Shown here: in pieces, positions 25,392 through 35,435 of the stretch | Layout of the letters: every line of letters starts with the position of its first letter | How positions within the stretch are numbered: position 1 is the stretch's first letter | Assembly (NCBI GenBank): GCA_963829085.1 | Contig: CAWHHJ010000017.1 | Location: 186,001-250,000 of the forward strand | Origin: PALSA-1004 sp963829085 | Lineage (GTDB): Bacteria > Pseudomonadota > Gammaproteobacteria > Burkholderiales > SG8-41 | Reading direction: 5' to 3' | DNA: 64,000 nt | Notes under the pieces: model-generated | What the model was told of the DNA's origin: nothing | Database searches by the model: none | Seen by the model: the letters and a program-made list of their open reading frames with translations, nothing else | Position numbers and translations under genes: made by a program

Positions 25392-26714
25392 ATGAGCCAA
25401 ATGACACCCCAGGAAATCGTCCACGAACTCGATAAACATATCATCGGACAGGACGCCGCCAAGCGCGCGGTCGCGATTGCATTGCGGAACCGCTGGCGCC
25501 GCCAGCAGGTGGCCGAGCCGCTGCGCCAGGAGATTACGCCTAAAAATATACTGATGATCGGACCCACCGGCGTTGGTAAAACGGAAATCGCACGCCGGCT
25601 GGCACGGCTCGCAGATGCGCCGTTCATCAAGGTGGAAGCGACCAAGTTTACGGAGGTTGGCTACGTCGGACGCGATGTGGACACGATCATTCGCGACCTC
25701 GTTGAAACAGCGATCAAGCAGACGCGCGAGCAGGCAACCCGCAAGGTGCGCCACCAGGCGGAAGACCAGGCCGAAGAACGCATACTTGATGTGTTGCTGC
25801 CTGCAGGGCGCGATGCCGTCAGCCAGGCGAGCGAGAGCGACAATGCGACGCGCCAGAAATTTCGCAAGAAGCTGCGCGAGGGTGAACTCGATGACAAGGA
25901 AGTCGAGATCGAGGTCGTCGCGCCGCAGGCGCATATGGAAATCTTCGCGCCGCCCGGCATGGAAGACATGACTTCGCAAATTCAGGGCATGTTTCAGAAT
26001 TTGGGCGGCGCACGGCGCAAGGCGCGCAAGCTGAAGGTGCGCGAGGCGATGAAGCTCCTGGTCGACGAAGAAGCCGGCAAGCTCGTGAATGACGACGATC
26101 TGAAATCCCGCGCGGTCACCAACGTCGAGCAGAACGGCATTGTTTTTCTCGATGAGATCGACAAGATCACGAGCCGCGGGGAAGCGTCGGGCGCCGAGGT
26201 TTCGCGCCAGGGTGTGCAGCGCGACTTGCTGCCGCTCGTCGAAGGGACGACGGTCTCAACGAAATACGGCATGATCAAAACCGACCACATATTGTTCATT
26301 GCGAGTGGCGCGTTCCACCTTGCAAAACCGTCCGATCTCATTCCGGAGCTGCAAGGCCGGTTTCCGATCCGGGTAGAGCTCGCCAGCTTGTCGGTCGGCG
26401 ATTTTGAGCAGATCCTAACCAATACCGACGCCTGTCTTACCCGTCAGTACGAAGCGCTACTAGCTACTGAAGGCGTACAGCTCGACTTTCAGCCGACCGC
26501 AATCAAACGGCTCGCCGAGATCGCTTGGCAGGTGAACGAGAAAACGGAAAACATCGGCGCCCGCCGCCTGTACACCGTCATGGAAAAACTGCTAGAGGAA
26601 ATTTCATTCGATGCGGGGAAACATACCGGCACCGTAGTCGTGGACGGCGCATATGTAGATGAGCGCTTGAAGGGGCTTGCGCAAAGTGAGGACCTTGCGC
26701 GCTACGTCTTGTAA
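25392..26714 (+). CDS. hslU: ATP-dependent protease ATPase subunit HslU
   Basis: HslU is the AAA+ unfoldase that feeds proteins to HslV. The 440-residue protein has Walker A GPTGVGKT (57-64), the pore motif GYVGRD shortly after, Walker B GIVFLDEIDK (near 250), and the sensor region ELQGRFPIRVEL. The I-domain insertion between the Walker motifs is present. The C-terminal LARYVL is the tail that docks on HslV. Length and order are standard for the hslVU operon. Confidence 0.98.
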   Translation: MSQMTPQEIVHELDKHIIGQDAAKRAVAIALRNRWRRQQVAEPLRQEITPKNILMIGPTGVGKTEIARRLARLADAPFIKVEATKFTEVGYVGRDVDTIIRDLVETAIKQTREQATRKVRHQAEDQAEERILDVLLPAGRDAVSQASESDNATRQKFRKKLREGELDDKEVEIEVVAPQAHMEIFAPPGMEDMTSQIQGMFQNLGGARRKARKLKVREAMKLLVDEEAGKLVNDDDLKSRAVTNVEQNGIVFLDEIDKITSRGEASGAEVSRQGVQRDLLPLVEGTTVSTKYGMIKTDHILFIASGAFHLAKPSDLIPELQGRFPIRVELASLSVGDFEQILTNTDACLTRQYEALLATEGVQLDFQPTAIKRLAEIAWQVNEKTENIGARRLYTVMEKLLEEISFDAGKHTGTVVVDGAYVDERLKGLAQSEDLARYVL

Positions 26715-26759
26715 CCGGTAAGACGATAGACAAAGTGGCGCAACGAAGCCGTCGCTGCG

Positions 26760-27854
26760 TCAGCGCGTTATCACCATCGGCTTGATGCCGAGCGCGTCGC
26801 TGATACGGTCGGCCGCGGCGCGTGCATCGACTGAATCCTTGTAGGGTCCGGCGTGCACGCGGTAAAGGCCGTCGCGATTATATACGTGCAGCGTTGACGC
26901 CAGCCAGTCGATCTGCGTGCGCAGACGCAGCAAAAAGTTATCGGCGTTGTCCTGTGACCCGAACGCGGCCAACTGCAGGAACAAGCCTTTTTGTTCGGGG
27001 ATCAATGCAATGATCGGCGCCGACGGAGTGACAGACGTCGCTGGCGCGGCGGAAGCGAGCTCAGTGCCCGCGGGTACGTTGCCAGCTGATGATGATAACG
27101 GCGTCACGACCGTCAGGCGCGATGTATCTGTCGGCGGGGTAGGTGTGATCGGCGCCGCCGGTTCCACTGCGACGGTTGGCGTAGTGGGGGTGCCTGCATC
27201 GACGATGATGGTCTCGACATCGACCATCGCTCTGCCGCCACCCAATACACCTAGTTTGTGCGCCGCGGTGTACGACAAATCGATCAGCCGGTCGGCATGG
27301 AACGGCCCCCGATCATTGATGCGCACCACGATCGATTTATTGTTCGCGACATTCGTAACGCGCGCGTAACTCGGTATCGGCAATACTGTATGAGCGGCGG
27401 TCATGCCGTACATATCGTAGATCTCACCGGATGATGTTTTCTGACCGTGGTAGCGGCGTCCGTACCAGCTTGCGACGCCACGTGCGCGGTAAGGCACGAT
27501 TTGTGTCATCGGGGCGTAATTCTGGCCCATGACCGTATATGGGCGCATGGCGCCGCGGTGCAACGGTTCCTTGCGCGGCACCGCATCTGGAATCTGGTCG
27601 ATGTTAGCCGGCGGATTGTCGCCCGGCCCATCGTCCAGGTAATAACCGCCGCCACGCAAAGGTCTGCGGCCCTGCGGCGACACGCCGTCCGGCGCTCGCG
27701 CAACCGGATCCGTCGTTTCGCGAGTCGGCGCGCTGCCGCATCCGCTTAACGCAACGATCAGCGCGCCAGCGACAGCACATAAAGTACTGCGAGCGAGTGT
27801 CCGAACGCAGCACTGATCGCGTTGCACGTCGGTTTCGCCGTGGAGCACCTTCAC
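26760..27854 (-). CDS. rlpA: RlpA lipoprotein with DPBB and SPOR domains
   Basis: A 364-residue precursor. The lipobox LSGC (about 36-39) makes it a lipoprotein. GVASWYGRRYHGQKTSSGE to VVRINDRGPFHADRLIDLS is the double-psi beta-barrel of RlpA. A Pro/Thr-rich linker follows, and the last 75 residues are a SPOR domain (FLQLAAFGSQDNADNF...YRVHAGPY) that binds denuded septal glycan. RlpA of Pseudomonas is a lytic transglycosylase acting on such glycans. The start is GTG overlapping the rodA stop. It is the last gene of the elongation operon. Confidence 0.93.
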   Translation of the reverse strand: MKVLHGETDVQRDQCCVRTLARSTLCAVAGALIVALSGCGSAPTRETTDPVARAPDGVSPQGRRPLRGGGYYLDDGPGDNPPANIDQIPDAVPRKEPLHRGAMRPYTVMGQNYAPMTQIVPYRARGVASWYGRRYHGQKTSSGEIYDMYGMTAAHTVLPIPSYARVTNVANNKSIVVRINDRGPFHADRLIDLSYTAAHKLGVLGGGRAMVDVETIIVDAGTPTTPTVAVEPAAPITPTPPTDTSRLTVVTPLSSSAGNVPAGTELASAAPATSVTPSAPIIALIPEQKGLFLQLAAFGSQDNADNFLLRLRTQIDWLASTLHVYNRDGLYRVHAGPYKDSVDARAAADRISDALGIKPMVITR

Positions 27855-28954
27855 GATTGAACAAGCTTCTTATGCGTCTGTATGCTCATCAGGATACCGA
27901 GCCCGAGGCATACGGTGACCATTGATGTGCCCCCATAGCTAATGAGAGGCAGCGGTACGCCGACGACCGGCAGAATGCCGCTGACCATTCCCATGTTCAC
28001 AAACGCATACGTAAAGAACGTGAGCGTGATCGCGCCGCCAAACAAACGTGTGAACAAGGTCGGCGCATTGGCCGTAATCACAACGCCGCGGGCGATGATC
28101 AGCAGAAAGAGCACGAGCAGCAGCGAATTGCCGATCAAGCCGAATTCCTCGGAGAAGACGGCAAAGATAAAGTCAGTAGTGCGCTCCGGGATGAAGTCGA
28201 GATGTGTCTGGCTACCCTGGAGCCAGCCCTTTCCGAACACGCCGCCCGAACCGAGTGCGATGGTCGACTGTATGGTGTGATAGCCCGACCCGAGCGGATC
28301 CTGGGTTGGATCGATGAGCGTCAGGATGCGCTGGCGCTGATAGTCATGCATCATCGACCACACGAAAGGCATGCACGCCGCGCCGGCCGCCGCGACGCCG
28401 AGAATGATGCGCCAGGAGAGTCCGGCCAGGAATAAGACATAAGCGCCGGCGGCAGATATCAATAGTGCGGTACCGAGGTCCGGTTGCCGAACGACAAGAC
28501 CGACCGGAACAATCAGGAGCAGAACTGCGATGATGTAATTCTTCAGCTTGAGCGCGGATTGATAGCGATCGAAATACCACGCTAGCATGAGCGGCACCGC
28601 GATCTTCATGATTTCCGACGGCTGTATGCGTGTGACGCCAATGAAAAGCCAGCGCCGGGCTCCGTTAACCACTTCCCCGAATAGCGCCACGCAGACGAGC
28701 AGAAGTACGCCCAGCAGGTAAAGCGGCAGCGCTATCCGGGTGAGCGCATGCGGCGATATGTTCGCGAATACATACATGACCGTCAGGGCGACCAGCATGT
28801 TCAGCATCTGGCTCGATACGCGCGAGATACCCTGGTTTGACCCGCTGTAGATGACGGTCAGGCCGATTCCCATCAGCACCATCATGACCATCAGCAGCGG
28901 CCCGTCGATGTGTGCGGTCAACAACCGCGTGAAGCGTCTAATCCGCGGGGTCAT
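27851..28954 (-). CDS. rodA: Rod shape-determining protein RodA
   Basis: RodA is the SEDS-family glycan polymerase that works with PBP2 in side-wall synthesis. The 367-residue membrane protein has about ten transmembrane segments and the typical segments RRWLFIGVTRIQPSEIMKI, RQPDLGTALLI, and FIPERTTDFIFAVFSEEFGLIG. It overlaps mrdA at its start by 17 bases and rlpA at its end by 4, consistent with one tightly packed operon. Confidence 0.97.
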   Translation of the reverse strand: MTPRIRRFTRLLTAHIDGPLLMVMMVLMGIGLTVIYSGSNQGISRVSSQMLNMLVALTVMYVFANISPHALTRIALPLYLLGVLLLVCVALFGEVVNGARRWLFIGVTRIQPSEIMKIAVPLMLAWYFDRYQSALKLKNYIIAVLLLIVPVGLVVRQPDLGTALLISAAGAYVLFLAGLSWRIILGVAAAGAACMPFVWSMMHDYQRQRILTLIDPTQDPLGSGYHTIQSTIALGSGGVFGKGWLQGSQTHLDFIPERTTDFIFAVFSEEFGLIGNSLLLVLFLLIIARGVVITANAPTLFTRLFGGAITLTFFTYAFVNMGMVSGILPVVGVPLPLISYGGTSMVTVCLGLGILMSIQTHKKLVQS

Positions 28955-30845
28955 TGGGATTCTCTTTCCCCGCTTTCAAAGGCGTCGGTTTCTTGCCCAG
29001 CAGGTAGTAGTCGAACACCTGGCGCGAGATCGGTGCTGCTGTTCTCGCGCCGAATCCTGCGTTTTCTACGAGCACAGCCAGCGCGATTTTAGGGTCGTCG
29101 GCCGGCGCATAAGCGATGAATAGCGCGTGATCGCGATTTCGTTCCTGCACACGGCTTTCAACGTATTTTTCGCCCTGCTTGATCGCGACGACCTGTGCGG
29201 TGCCCGTTTTGCCCGCACTGACGTACGGCGCACCTGCGTAAGCGCGAGCGCCGGTGCCTTCCTTGTTAACGCCGACCATCGCGTTCTTGACCACCTTCAG
29301 ATGCTCCGGCTTTAGATCGATCGTGCGCAATGGTTGCGGTTCGACAACCGTACGCTTGCGGGTGACGGTATCTTCTACGTAGTTAACGATGTGCGGCCGG
29401 AACATAACGCCATCATTGGCAAGCGTCGCCACCGCCTGCGCGAGCTGCAACGGCGTGTATGCATTGTAGCCCTGGCCGATCCCTATACTGATGGTTTCGC
29501 CCGCATACCACTTCTGCTTATAACGCCGTTGTTTCCATTCCTGCGATGGCAGGATCCCGCCCGCTTCACCGGTGACGTCGATGCCCGTGCGGCTGCCGAA
29601 TCCAAACTGCCGCATGAAGTTTGAAATGTTATCGATGCCGAGATCGTTCGCCAGCATGTAGTAATAGGTATCGCAGGACACGACGATGGATTTATACATA
29701 TCGACGAGTCCATGACCGCCGACCTTATCGTCGCGGAAAAAGCGGCCGCCGAAATTGAAACCGCCGCCATCGCTGATCCTCTGCTCGGGCCGGCGTTTGC
29801 CGTACGTCAGAGCGGCAAGCGCCATATAGGGCTTGAACGTCGAACCGGGTGGATAGGTGCCCGCCAGCGCGCGGTTCACCATGGGGCGGTCGATTGACTC
29901 GTTGAGCTCCTTCCAGTTCTGCGGATCAATGCCATCAACGAACAGGTTTGGATCGAAGCCGGGCTTGGAAACGAATGCAAGCACGCCGCCGGTTTTCGGA
30001 TCGACCGCCACTAACGCACCGCGATAATCGCCGAACGCCTCGTAAATGACTTCCTGCAGCTTCGCATCCAGGTTGAGCACCAGATTATTGCCGGACACCG
30101 GCATTGTTCGCGACAATGTGCGCACCGGACGCCCACCCGAATCCACTTCGACCTGTTCAACGCCCGTCGTGCCGTGCAAAGATGCCTCATAACTTTGCTC
30201 GAGGCCGACCTTGCCGATGTAATCAGTGCCGCGATAATTTGCGGCGAAGCCATCGTCGTCTAACTGGTCCAGCTCGCGCTGGTTGATTCGACCGATATGG
30301 CCGACGACGTGAGAGAAAAGCTCGCCCTGTGGATATTGGCGGAAGAGGCGTGCGTTCATGTCAACGCCCGGAAATCGATAGCGGTTGGCGGCGAAGCGCG
30401 CGATTTCTTCATCCGACAGGCGCGTGCGGATCGGCAGGCTTTCGAAGCTCTTGCTTTCCTCCAGCAGTTTCTTAAACCGGCGCCGATCGCGCGGCGTAAT
30501 CTCCACGACAGTTGCGACGTCGTCGATGACCGCATCGAGGTCTTCCACCTTGCCGGGCGTGATTTCGAGTGTATAAGCGGAGTAATTACTCGCCAGTAAA
30601 ACGCCATTGCGGTCTACGATAATGCCCCGATTCGGCACAATGGGCACAATCGAAATGCGGTTCGCCTCGGCAAGTGTTGTGTAGTAACTGTGCTGCACGA
30701 CTTGCAGATAGAAGAAGCGCGCAAACAACAAGCTGAACATGCAAAGCACGGCAGTCGAGGCGATCGCAAGACGCAGACGAAAATGATGGATCTCGAGCCG
30801 CGAGTTGCGCAGCTCGAAGCCGGGATTGATCGTCAGTTCAGCCAC
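28938..30845 (-). CDS. mrdA: Penicillin-binding protein 2 MrdA
   Basis: PBP2 is the elongation-specific transpeptidase. The 635-residue protein has a short cytoplasmic tail, one membrane anchor (about 26-48), a pedestal domain, and the transpeptidase domain with S335-T-F-K338, S390-C-D392 and K546-T-G-T549. The SCD form of the SxN motif is usual for PBP2. The start overlaps mreD by eight bases. No lesion is seen. Confidence 0.97.
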   Translation of the reverse strand: MAELTINPGFELRNSRLEIHHFRLRLAIASTAVLCMFSLLFARFFYLQVVQHSYYTTLAEANRISIVPIVPNRGIIVDRNGVLLASNYSAYTLEITPGKVEDLDAVIDDVATVVEITPRDRRRFKKLLEESKSFESLPIRTRLSDEEIARFAANRYRFPGVDMNARLFRQYPQGELFSHVVGHIGRINQRELDQLDDDGFAANYRGTDYIGKVGLEQSYEASLHGTTGVEQVEVDSGGRPVRTLSRTMPVSGNNLVLNLDAKLQEVIYEAFGDYRGALVAVDPKTGGVLAFVSKPGFDPNLFVDGIDPQNWKELNESIDRPMVNRALAGTYPPGSTFKPYMALAALTYGKRRPEQRISDGGGFNFGGRFFRDDKVGGHGLVDMYKSIVVSCDTYYYMLANDLGIDNISNFMRQFGFGSRTGIDVTGEAGGILPSQEWKQRRYKQKWYAGETISIGIGQGYNAYTPLQLAQAVATLANDGVMFRPHIVNYVEDTVTRKRTVVEPQPLRTIDLKPEHLKVVKNAMVGVNKEGTGARAYAGAPYVSAGKTGTAQVVAIKQGEKYVESRVQERNRDHALFIAYAPADDPKIALAVLVENAGFGARTAAPISRQVFDYYLLGKKPTPLKAGKENPNDPAD

Positions 30846-31359
30846 GGTCAGGGTCGATCGCGGGCCGCAGCGGCATCTTGAACAGGTAGACGATTACCGG
30901 CCACAGCGCCGCGCCGACGAAGCTGCCGACGAAGTAGTAGAAGCCGGGAAAGGGGCCGCCTGCCAGCATGCGTCCTGCAAGCACGATCGTGTCGTTGAGT
31001 AAAAGGATGGCCAGCACATGTAAAACCTGGCCCTTGAGCGTGAAGTTCTGTACACGCCGATGCAGCACCAGCCCGGCATACGCCAGCACTGAGTAGGCGA
31101 GCGCATGTTGGCCAAAAACACTGCCTTCGGCAACGTCCATGATCAGACCGAGCGAGAAAGCCACGGTAAAGCCGACCTTGCGCGGCTGATGTATGCACCA
31201 GTACAAGACAACCAGCGCGACGAAATCCGGCTTGACCTGAAGCCACACGCCGGACCAGGGCAGAAGATTTATCATCAGCGCCACGATGAGCGTTGACACG
31301 ATAAAGGCACCGCCGACCGGCAGCAGCAAATCGTTTGAAAGGCGCCCGCGCATCGCCAT
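30838..31359 (-). CDS. mreD: Rod shape-determining protein MreD
   Basis: A 173-residue polytopic inner-membrane protein with five or six hydrophobic segments (VGGAFIVSTLIVALMINLLPW; FVALVVLYWCIHQPRKVGF; GLIMDVAEGSVFGQHALAY). This is the normal MreD profile. It belongs to the elongasome with MreBC, RodA and PBP2. Its start shares one base with the mreC stop (TGATG), so translation is probably coupled. Confidence 0.95.
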   Translation of the reverse strand: MAMRGRLSNDLLLPVGGAFIVSTLIVALMINLLPWSGVWLQVKPDFVALVVLYWCIHQPRKVGFTVAFSLGLIMDVAEGSVFGQHALAYSVLAYAGLVLHRRVQNFTLKGQVLHVLAILLLNDTIVLAGRMLAGGPFPGFYYFVGSFVGAALWPVIVYLFKMPLRPAIDPDRG

Positions 31360-32258
31360 CAGCCGCCCCTTCGCGGTTTCTTAGTACGTGCCGTCCGGAC
31401 TTCCTCGGGCGGACGCGGCGGTATTTTGCTATCCCAGTCCAGAATCAGAACCTGCGCATAGTTGGTGACGCCCGCCACGGGTTTGCAGCGGATATGCGCA
31501 AACATAAATGCGGCGTTGCGTTCGACATCTGTAACCTCGGCCACCGGCAGACCGGGCGGATAGACGCCGTCGATGCCGGACGTGACCAGCTGGTCACCAT
31601 TCTGAAAATCCGCATTCAACGGAATGTATTTGAGCTCGAGTTGCGCGGCGTTGCCTGTGCCGCCGATGACCGCACGCAGACCGTTACGCAAATTCTGCAC
31701 CGGCACTGCCTGGTCTTTATCCGTAATCAACGTGATTTCCGCGATCCACGGATAAATGCGAGTTACCTGGCCAATAATACCGACGTTGTCCATGACGGGG
31801 AGCCCGGCTTTGACGCCCTGTTGCTCGCCTTTGTCGACGACGATCTTCCGACTGAATATGTCGCGTCCGGCGTAGAGTACTTCCGCAAAAATGACACTGC
31901 CGGGAAAGCGCTCGCGCGCGGCCACCAGTTCGCGTAAATGTGCATTTTCCGCGGCGACCGCTTCATATTTTCTGAGAATCGCCGCATCACGCAGGCTCAA
32001 TGCCGTGAGCTTCGCGTTCTCGTTGCGCAGTGCCGCCTGCGTTACAAAAAATTCGCCCACATTGTCGAGGAGCGCCCGCGGCGCGGCAGCTAGTCGCAGC
32101 AAAGGATAGATCGCTACCGAAACCGCCTGCCGGATATTGTCGAGATACCGGTAGCGAACGTCTGTTATCAGCATCACGATGGACAGCAGCGAACACAACA
32201 ACAGACGAATTAAAGGTGTGGGCCCGCGTTTAAAAAATGGCGGCGGATTGTATTCCAT
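31359..32258 (-). CDS. mreC: Rod shape-determining protein MreC
   Basis: A bitopic inner-membrane protein of 299 residues. A membrane segment (about 17-35) follows a short N-terminal tail. Next come a coiled coil (about 70-110) and the periplasmic double-barrel domain (GVKAGLPVMDNVGIIGQV; GDQLVTSGIDGVYPPGLPVAEV). MreC activates PBP2/RodA. It ends in a basic tail and lies 86 bp after mreB. Confidence 0.96.
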   Translation of the reverse strand: MEYNPPPFFKRGPTPLIRLLLCSLLSIVMLITDVRYRYLDNIRQAVSVAIYPLLRLAAAPRALLDNVGEFFVTQAALRNENAKLTALSLRDAAILRKYEAVAAENAHLRELVAARERFPGSVIFAEVLYAGRDIFSRKIVVDKGEQQGVKAGLPVMDNVGIIGQVTRIYPWIAEITLITDKDQAVPVQNLRNGLRAVIGGTGNAAQLELKYIPLNADFQNGDQLVTSGIDGVYPPGLPVAEVTDVERNAAFMFAHIRCKPVAGVTNYAQVLILDWDSKIPPRPPEEVRTARTKKPRRGG

Positions 32259-32344
32259 CAGCAGCGGGGGTGTAGCAGTGAAAGCGGGGCGGCGCCGATA
32301 CGGCTGGTTGTCGCCTCATCGTTCACGGTTGAGCGTGGCCGCGC

Positions 32345-33388
32345 TCAATCGTCAGTGAAGATGCTGACAAGTTTTTCCATTTTCTCGAGCGCCATGCCCG
32401 AGCCGCGGACAACGCATGTCAGGGGATCTTCGGCAACGATGACGGGCAAGCCGGTCTCTTCCATAAGCAGCCGGTCAATATCGCGCAACAGCGCACCGCC
32501 TCCAGTCAGCACCATGCCTTTTTCTGCGATGTCGGCGGCGAGTTCGGGCGGCGTTTGTTCGAGCGCCGACTTGACCGCGCTGACGATACTGTTAAGCGGC
32601 TCGGTCAGCGCTTCGAGTATTTCATTCGATGAAATCGTGAAGCTGCGCGGTATGCCCTCGGCCAGGTTGCGGCCTTTTACTTCTTTCTCGCGCACTTCCG
32701 AGCCGGGGAACGCCGAGCCGATCTCTTTCTTGATCTGTTCGGCCGTGGTCTCGCCGATCAGCATTCCATAGTTGCGCCGGATATAGTTGATGATCGCTTC
32801 ATCGAACTTGTCGCCGCCGACGCGCACTGAGCCTTTGTATACGAGGCCACCGAGCGCGATGACACCGACTTCTGTCGTGCCCCCGCCGATATCTACTACC
32901 ATGGAGCCGGTTGCTTCTCCGACCGGCAGATCGGCGCCGATTGCTGCGGCCATGGGCTCTTCGATCAGGTAAACCCGCGATGCGCCGGCACCAATCGCGG
33001 ATTCGCGGATCGCGCGCCGCTCAACCTGCGTCGAGCCGCAGGGCACGCAGATAATGATGCGCGGCGACGGTGAGAACAAGCGCGAGTCATGCACTTTCTT
33101 GATGAAGTGCTTCAGCATCTGTTCGGTGACCGTAAAGTCGGCGATGACGCCGTCTTTCATCGGTCGGATGGCTGTGATATTGCCGGGGGTGCGACCGAGC
33201 ATCTGTTTCGCGGAAAGCCCGACTTCCTGTATCACTTTCTTCCCGTTCGGCCCGCCTTCCTGTCGAATGGCGACAACCGAAGGTTCGTCGAGTACGATTC
33301 CCTTGCCGCGGACATAGATCAGAGTATTGGCGGTGCCGAGATCAATCGCGAGATCGTTATTGAAGTAGCCGCTTAAAAAACCGAACAT
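32345..33388 (-). CDS. mreB: Actin-like cell shape protein MreB
   Basis: MreB is the actin-like filament that directs side-wall synthesis. The 347-residue protein has the amphipathic membrane-binding start MFGFLSGYF, the phosphate-1 motif IDLGTANTLIY (16-26), phosphate-2 VVDIGGGTTEVGV, and the adenosine motif VLTGGGALLRDID. Length and motifs are standard. First gene of the mreBCD-mrdA-rodA-rlpA operon and divergent from gatC, with 88 bp between the start codons. Confidence 0.98.
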   Translation of the reverse strand: MFGFLSGYFNNDLAIDLGTANTLIYVRGKGIVLDEPSVVAIRQEGGPNGKKVIQEVGLSAKQMLGRTPGNITAIRPMKDGVIADFTVTEQMLKHFIKKVHDSRLFSPSPRIIICVPCGSTQVERRAIRESAIGAGASRVYLIEEPMAAAIGADLPVGEATGSMVVDIGGGTTEVGVIALGGLVYKGSVRVGGDKFDEAIINYIRRNYGMLIGETTAEQIKKEIGSAFPGSEVREKEVKGRNLAEGIPRSFTISSNEILEALTEPLNSIVSAVKSALEQTPPELAADIAEKGMVLTGGGALLRDIDRLLMEETGLPVIVAEDPLTCVVRGSGMALEKMEKLVSIFTDD

Positions 33389-33430
33389 AACTGGTTCCGA
33401 AGAAAGGAAAAGCGCACCAAATTAGCGCTG

Positions 33431-33436
33431 TATAAT
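33431..33436 (+). promoter_or_regulatory. Candidate gatC -10 box
   Basis: TATAAT at 33431-33436 gives a leader of about 35 bases for gatC, with AAGGGA as ribosome site. The -35 region is weak. The same AT-rich segment probably also holds the divergent mreB promoter. Confidence 0.45.
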
Positions 33437-33476
33437 ACCCCATCATAAGTGTTTTTTTAAGGGAAAATGCGATCTC

Positions 33477-33764
33477 ATGGCGCTGACGCTCGACGATGTA
33501 ACGCGCATCGCGCACCTCGCCCGCATCGATGTGTCGGCCGCTGAAGCGGCAGAAGTGCACAGCCGAATGGGTGGAATATTCACTCTCATTGAACAAATGC
33601 GCGCTGTCGACACCAACGGCGTTGAACCGATGTCGCATGCTCAGGACTTGGACCTGCGCACGCGTGACGACATCGTTACCGCAACAGACGAGCACACGTC
33701 TTATCAATCGATCGCGCCGCAGGTCGAAGCAGATCTTTATCTGGTCCCCAAGGTAATAGAGTAG
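33477..33764 (+). CDS. gatC: Asp/Glu-tRNA amidotransferase subunit GatC
   Basis: The small subunit of GatCAB, which converts misacylated Glu-tRNA(Gln) and Asp-tRNA(Asn) to the amide forms. The 95-residue protein has the family start MALTLDDVTRIAHLARIDVS and the C-terminal RTRDDIVTATDEH...YLVPKVIE. It wraps the GatA-GatB interface. First gene of gatCAB, 83 bp before gatA. Confidence 0.96.
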   Translation: MALTLDDVTRIAHLARIDVSAAEAAEVHSRMGGIFTLIEQMRAVDTNGVEPMSHAQDLDLRTRDDIVTATDEHTSYQSIAPQVEADLYLVPKVIE

Positions 33765-33847
33765 CAACGACGCTTCTAACGGCGGCATGGCTGCGCCGGC
33801 GCTGAGCTTCGTCCGCGCACTCGGGGTTCTGTCCGCACTGTCACCAC

Positions 33848-35362
33848 ATGTTGAACGCCACACTGAAAGAACTTGCCGCTGACCTGGCTGACCGGCGCGT
33901 CTCGAGCGTCGAATTAACCAAGTTCTTTCTCGCTCGCATCGACGCGCTCGGCAAAACGCTCAACGCTTTTATTACCGTGGATCCGGAGCGCAGCCTTCAG
34001 GCTGCGCGTAACGCGGACGTAATGCTTGCAAAGGGCAGCGCCGGGCCAATGACCGGCATACCAATCGCACACAAAGACATCTTTTGTACGAAGGGGTGGC
34101 TCACTACCTGCGGCTCGCGCATGCTCGGGAATTTTGTCGCGCCCTATGACGCACATGTCATAGAGCAGTTCGAACAGGCAGGCGCCGTCATTGCCGGCAA
34201 AACCAACATGGACGAGTTTGCGATGGGCTCGTCCAACGAGACGTCCTTTTTCGGCTGCGTACGCAATCCTTGGCACCTTGACGCAGTGCCCGGCGGCAGC
34301 TCGGGCGGATCAGCGGCAGCCGTCGCCGCGCGCCTCGTTCCGGCAGCAACCGGCACGGATACCGGCGGATCAATCCGGCAGCCGGCAGCATTCTCAGGCG
34401 TATGTGGATTGAAGCCGACGTACGGCGTGGTCTCGCGCTACGGCATGATTGCCTTTGCTTCGAGCCTCGACCAGGCAGGACCTTTCGGCAAGACGGCTGA
34501 AGATCTCGCATTGATGATGAATGTCATGGCAGGGTTTGATGAGCGCGATTCGACCAGCCTGCAGCGCGATCGTGAAGACTACGCACGGGAGATTAACGCC
34601 AACGTTGCTGCCGGGGGCGCACGGCCTCTTGAAGGATTGCGTATTGGCTTGCCCGCCGAGTTTTTTGCCGAAGGTGTCGCGCCCGAGGTAGGACGTGCCA
34701 TCGATGCCGCAGTGCGCGAGTTCAAGCGGCTCGGCTGCAACATGGTCGACGTGTCGCTGCCGAACATGAAGCTTTCGGTTCCCGTCTATTACGTGTTGGC
34801 CCCTGCCGAGGCGTCAAGCAATTTGTCGCGCTTTGACGGCGTGCGGTATGGGCATCGGGCGCCGGAGTATACCGATCTCAACGACATGTATAAAAAGACC
34901 CGCGCGCAGGGATTCGGCGCCGAGGTCAAGCGCCGTATTTTGATCGGCACCTATGTATTGTCGCATGGTTACTACGACGCTTATTACATTAAGGCACAGA
35001 AACTGCGGCGGCTCATCGCCGGGGATTTTAGCGACGCTTTTAAGCGGTGTGATGTGATGATCGGCCCGACGACACCCACCACTGCATTCGATATCGGCGA
35101 AAAGGCCGGCGATCCTGTGCAGATGTACTTGTCCGACATTTATACGATTGCAGTGAATCTTGCCGGGTTACCGGGCATGTCGATCCCTTGCGGGTTTGCT
35201 GAAAAGAGCGACGTCCGCAACCAGCCGGCGCTCCCGGTCGGCTTGCAGATTATAGGAAACTACTTTGATGAAGCGCGGATGCTCAACGTCGCGCATCAAT
35301 ATCAGCGCGCCACTGACTGGCATATGCGCATGCCCGGGAAGGACAAGGCAGAACTGCGATGA
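33848..35362 (+). CDS. gatA: Asp/Glu-tRNA amidotransferase subunit GatA
   Basis: The glutaminase subunit of GatCAB. The 504-residue protein belongs to the amidase-signature family with the Ser-cisSer-Lys triad: K76 (IPIAHKDIFC), the cis-Ser in GGSSGGSAAA (149-158) and nucleophile S175 (TDTGGSIRQPA). It releases ammonia from glutamine and channels it to GatB. Length is standard. The start TTG/ATG context gives MLNATLKELAADL, which is the family N-terminus. Confidence 0.97.
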   Translation: MLNATLKELAADLADRRVSSVELTKFFLARIDALGKTLNAFITVDPERSLQAARNADVMLAKGSAGPMTGIPIAHKDIFCTKGWLTTCGSRMLGNFVAPYDAHVIEQFEQAGAVIAGKTNMDEFAMGSSNETSFFGCVRNPWHLDAVPGGSSGGSAAAVAARLVPAATGTDTGGSIRQPAAFSGVCGLKPTYGVVSRYGMIAFASSLDQAGPFGKTAEDLALMMNVMAGFDERDSTSLQRDREDYAREINANVAAGGARPLEGLRIGLPAEFFAEGVAPEVGRAIDAAVREFKRLGCNMVDVSLPNMKLSVPVYYVLAPAEASSNLSRFDGVRYGHRAPEYTDLNDMYKKTRAQGFGAEVKRRILIGTYVLSHGYYDAYYIKAQKLRRLIAGDFSDAFKRCDVMIGPTTPTTAFDIGEKAGDPVQMYLSDIYTIAVNLAGLPGMSIPCGFAEKSDVRNQPALPVGLQIIGNYFDEARMLNVAHQYQRATDWHMRMPGKDKAELR

Positions 35363-35435
35363 GTGCGACCCGGTCCGCCGCTAGTCAACATGTCGCACAG
35401 ACGAGCGCAGTCCTCTCTTTCATGGGATCAGTTGT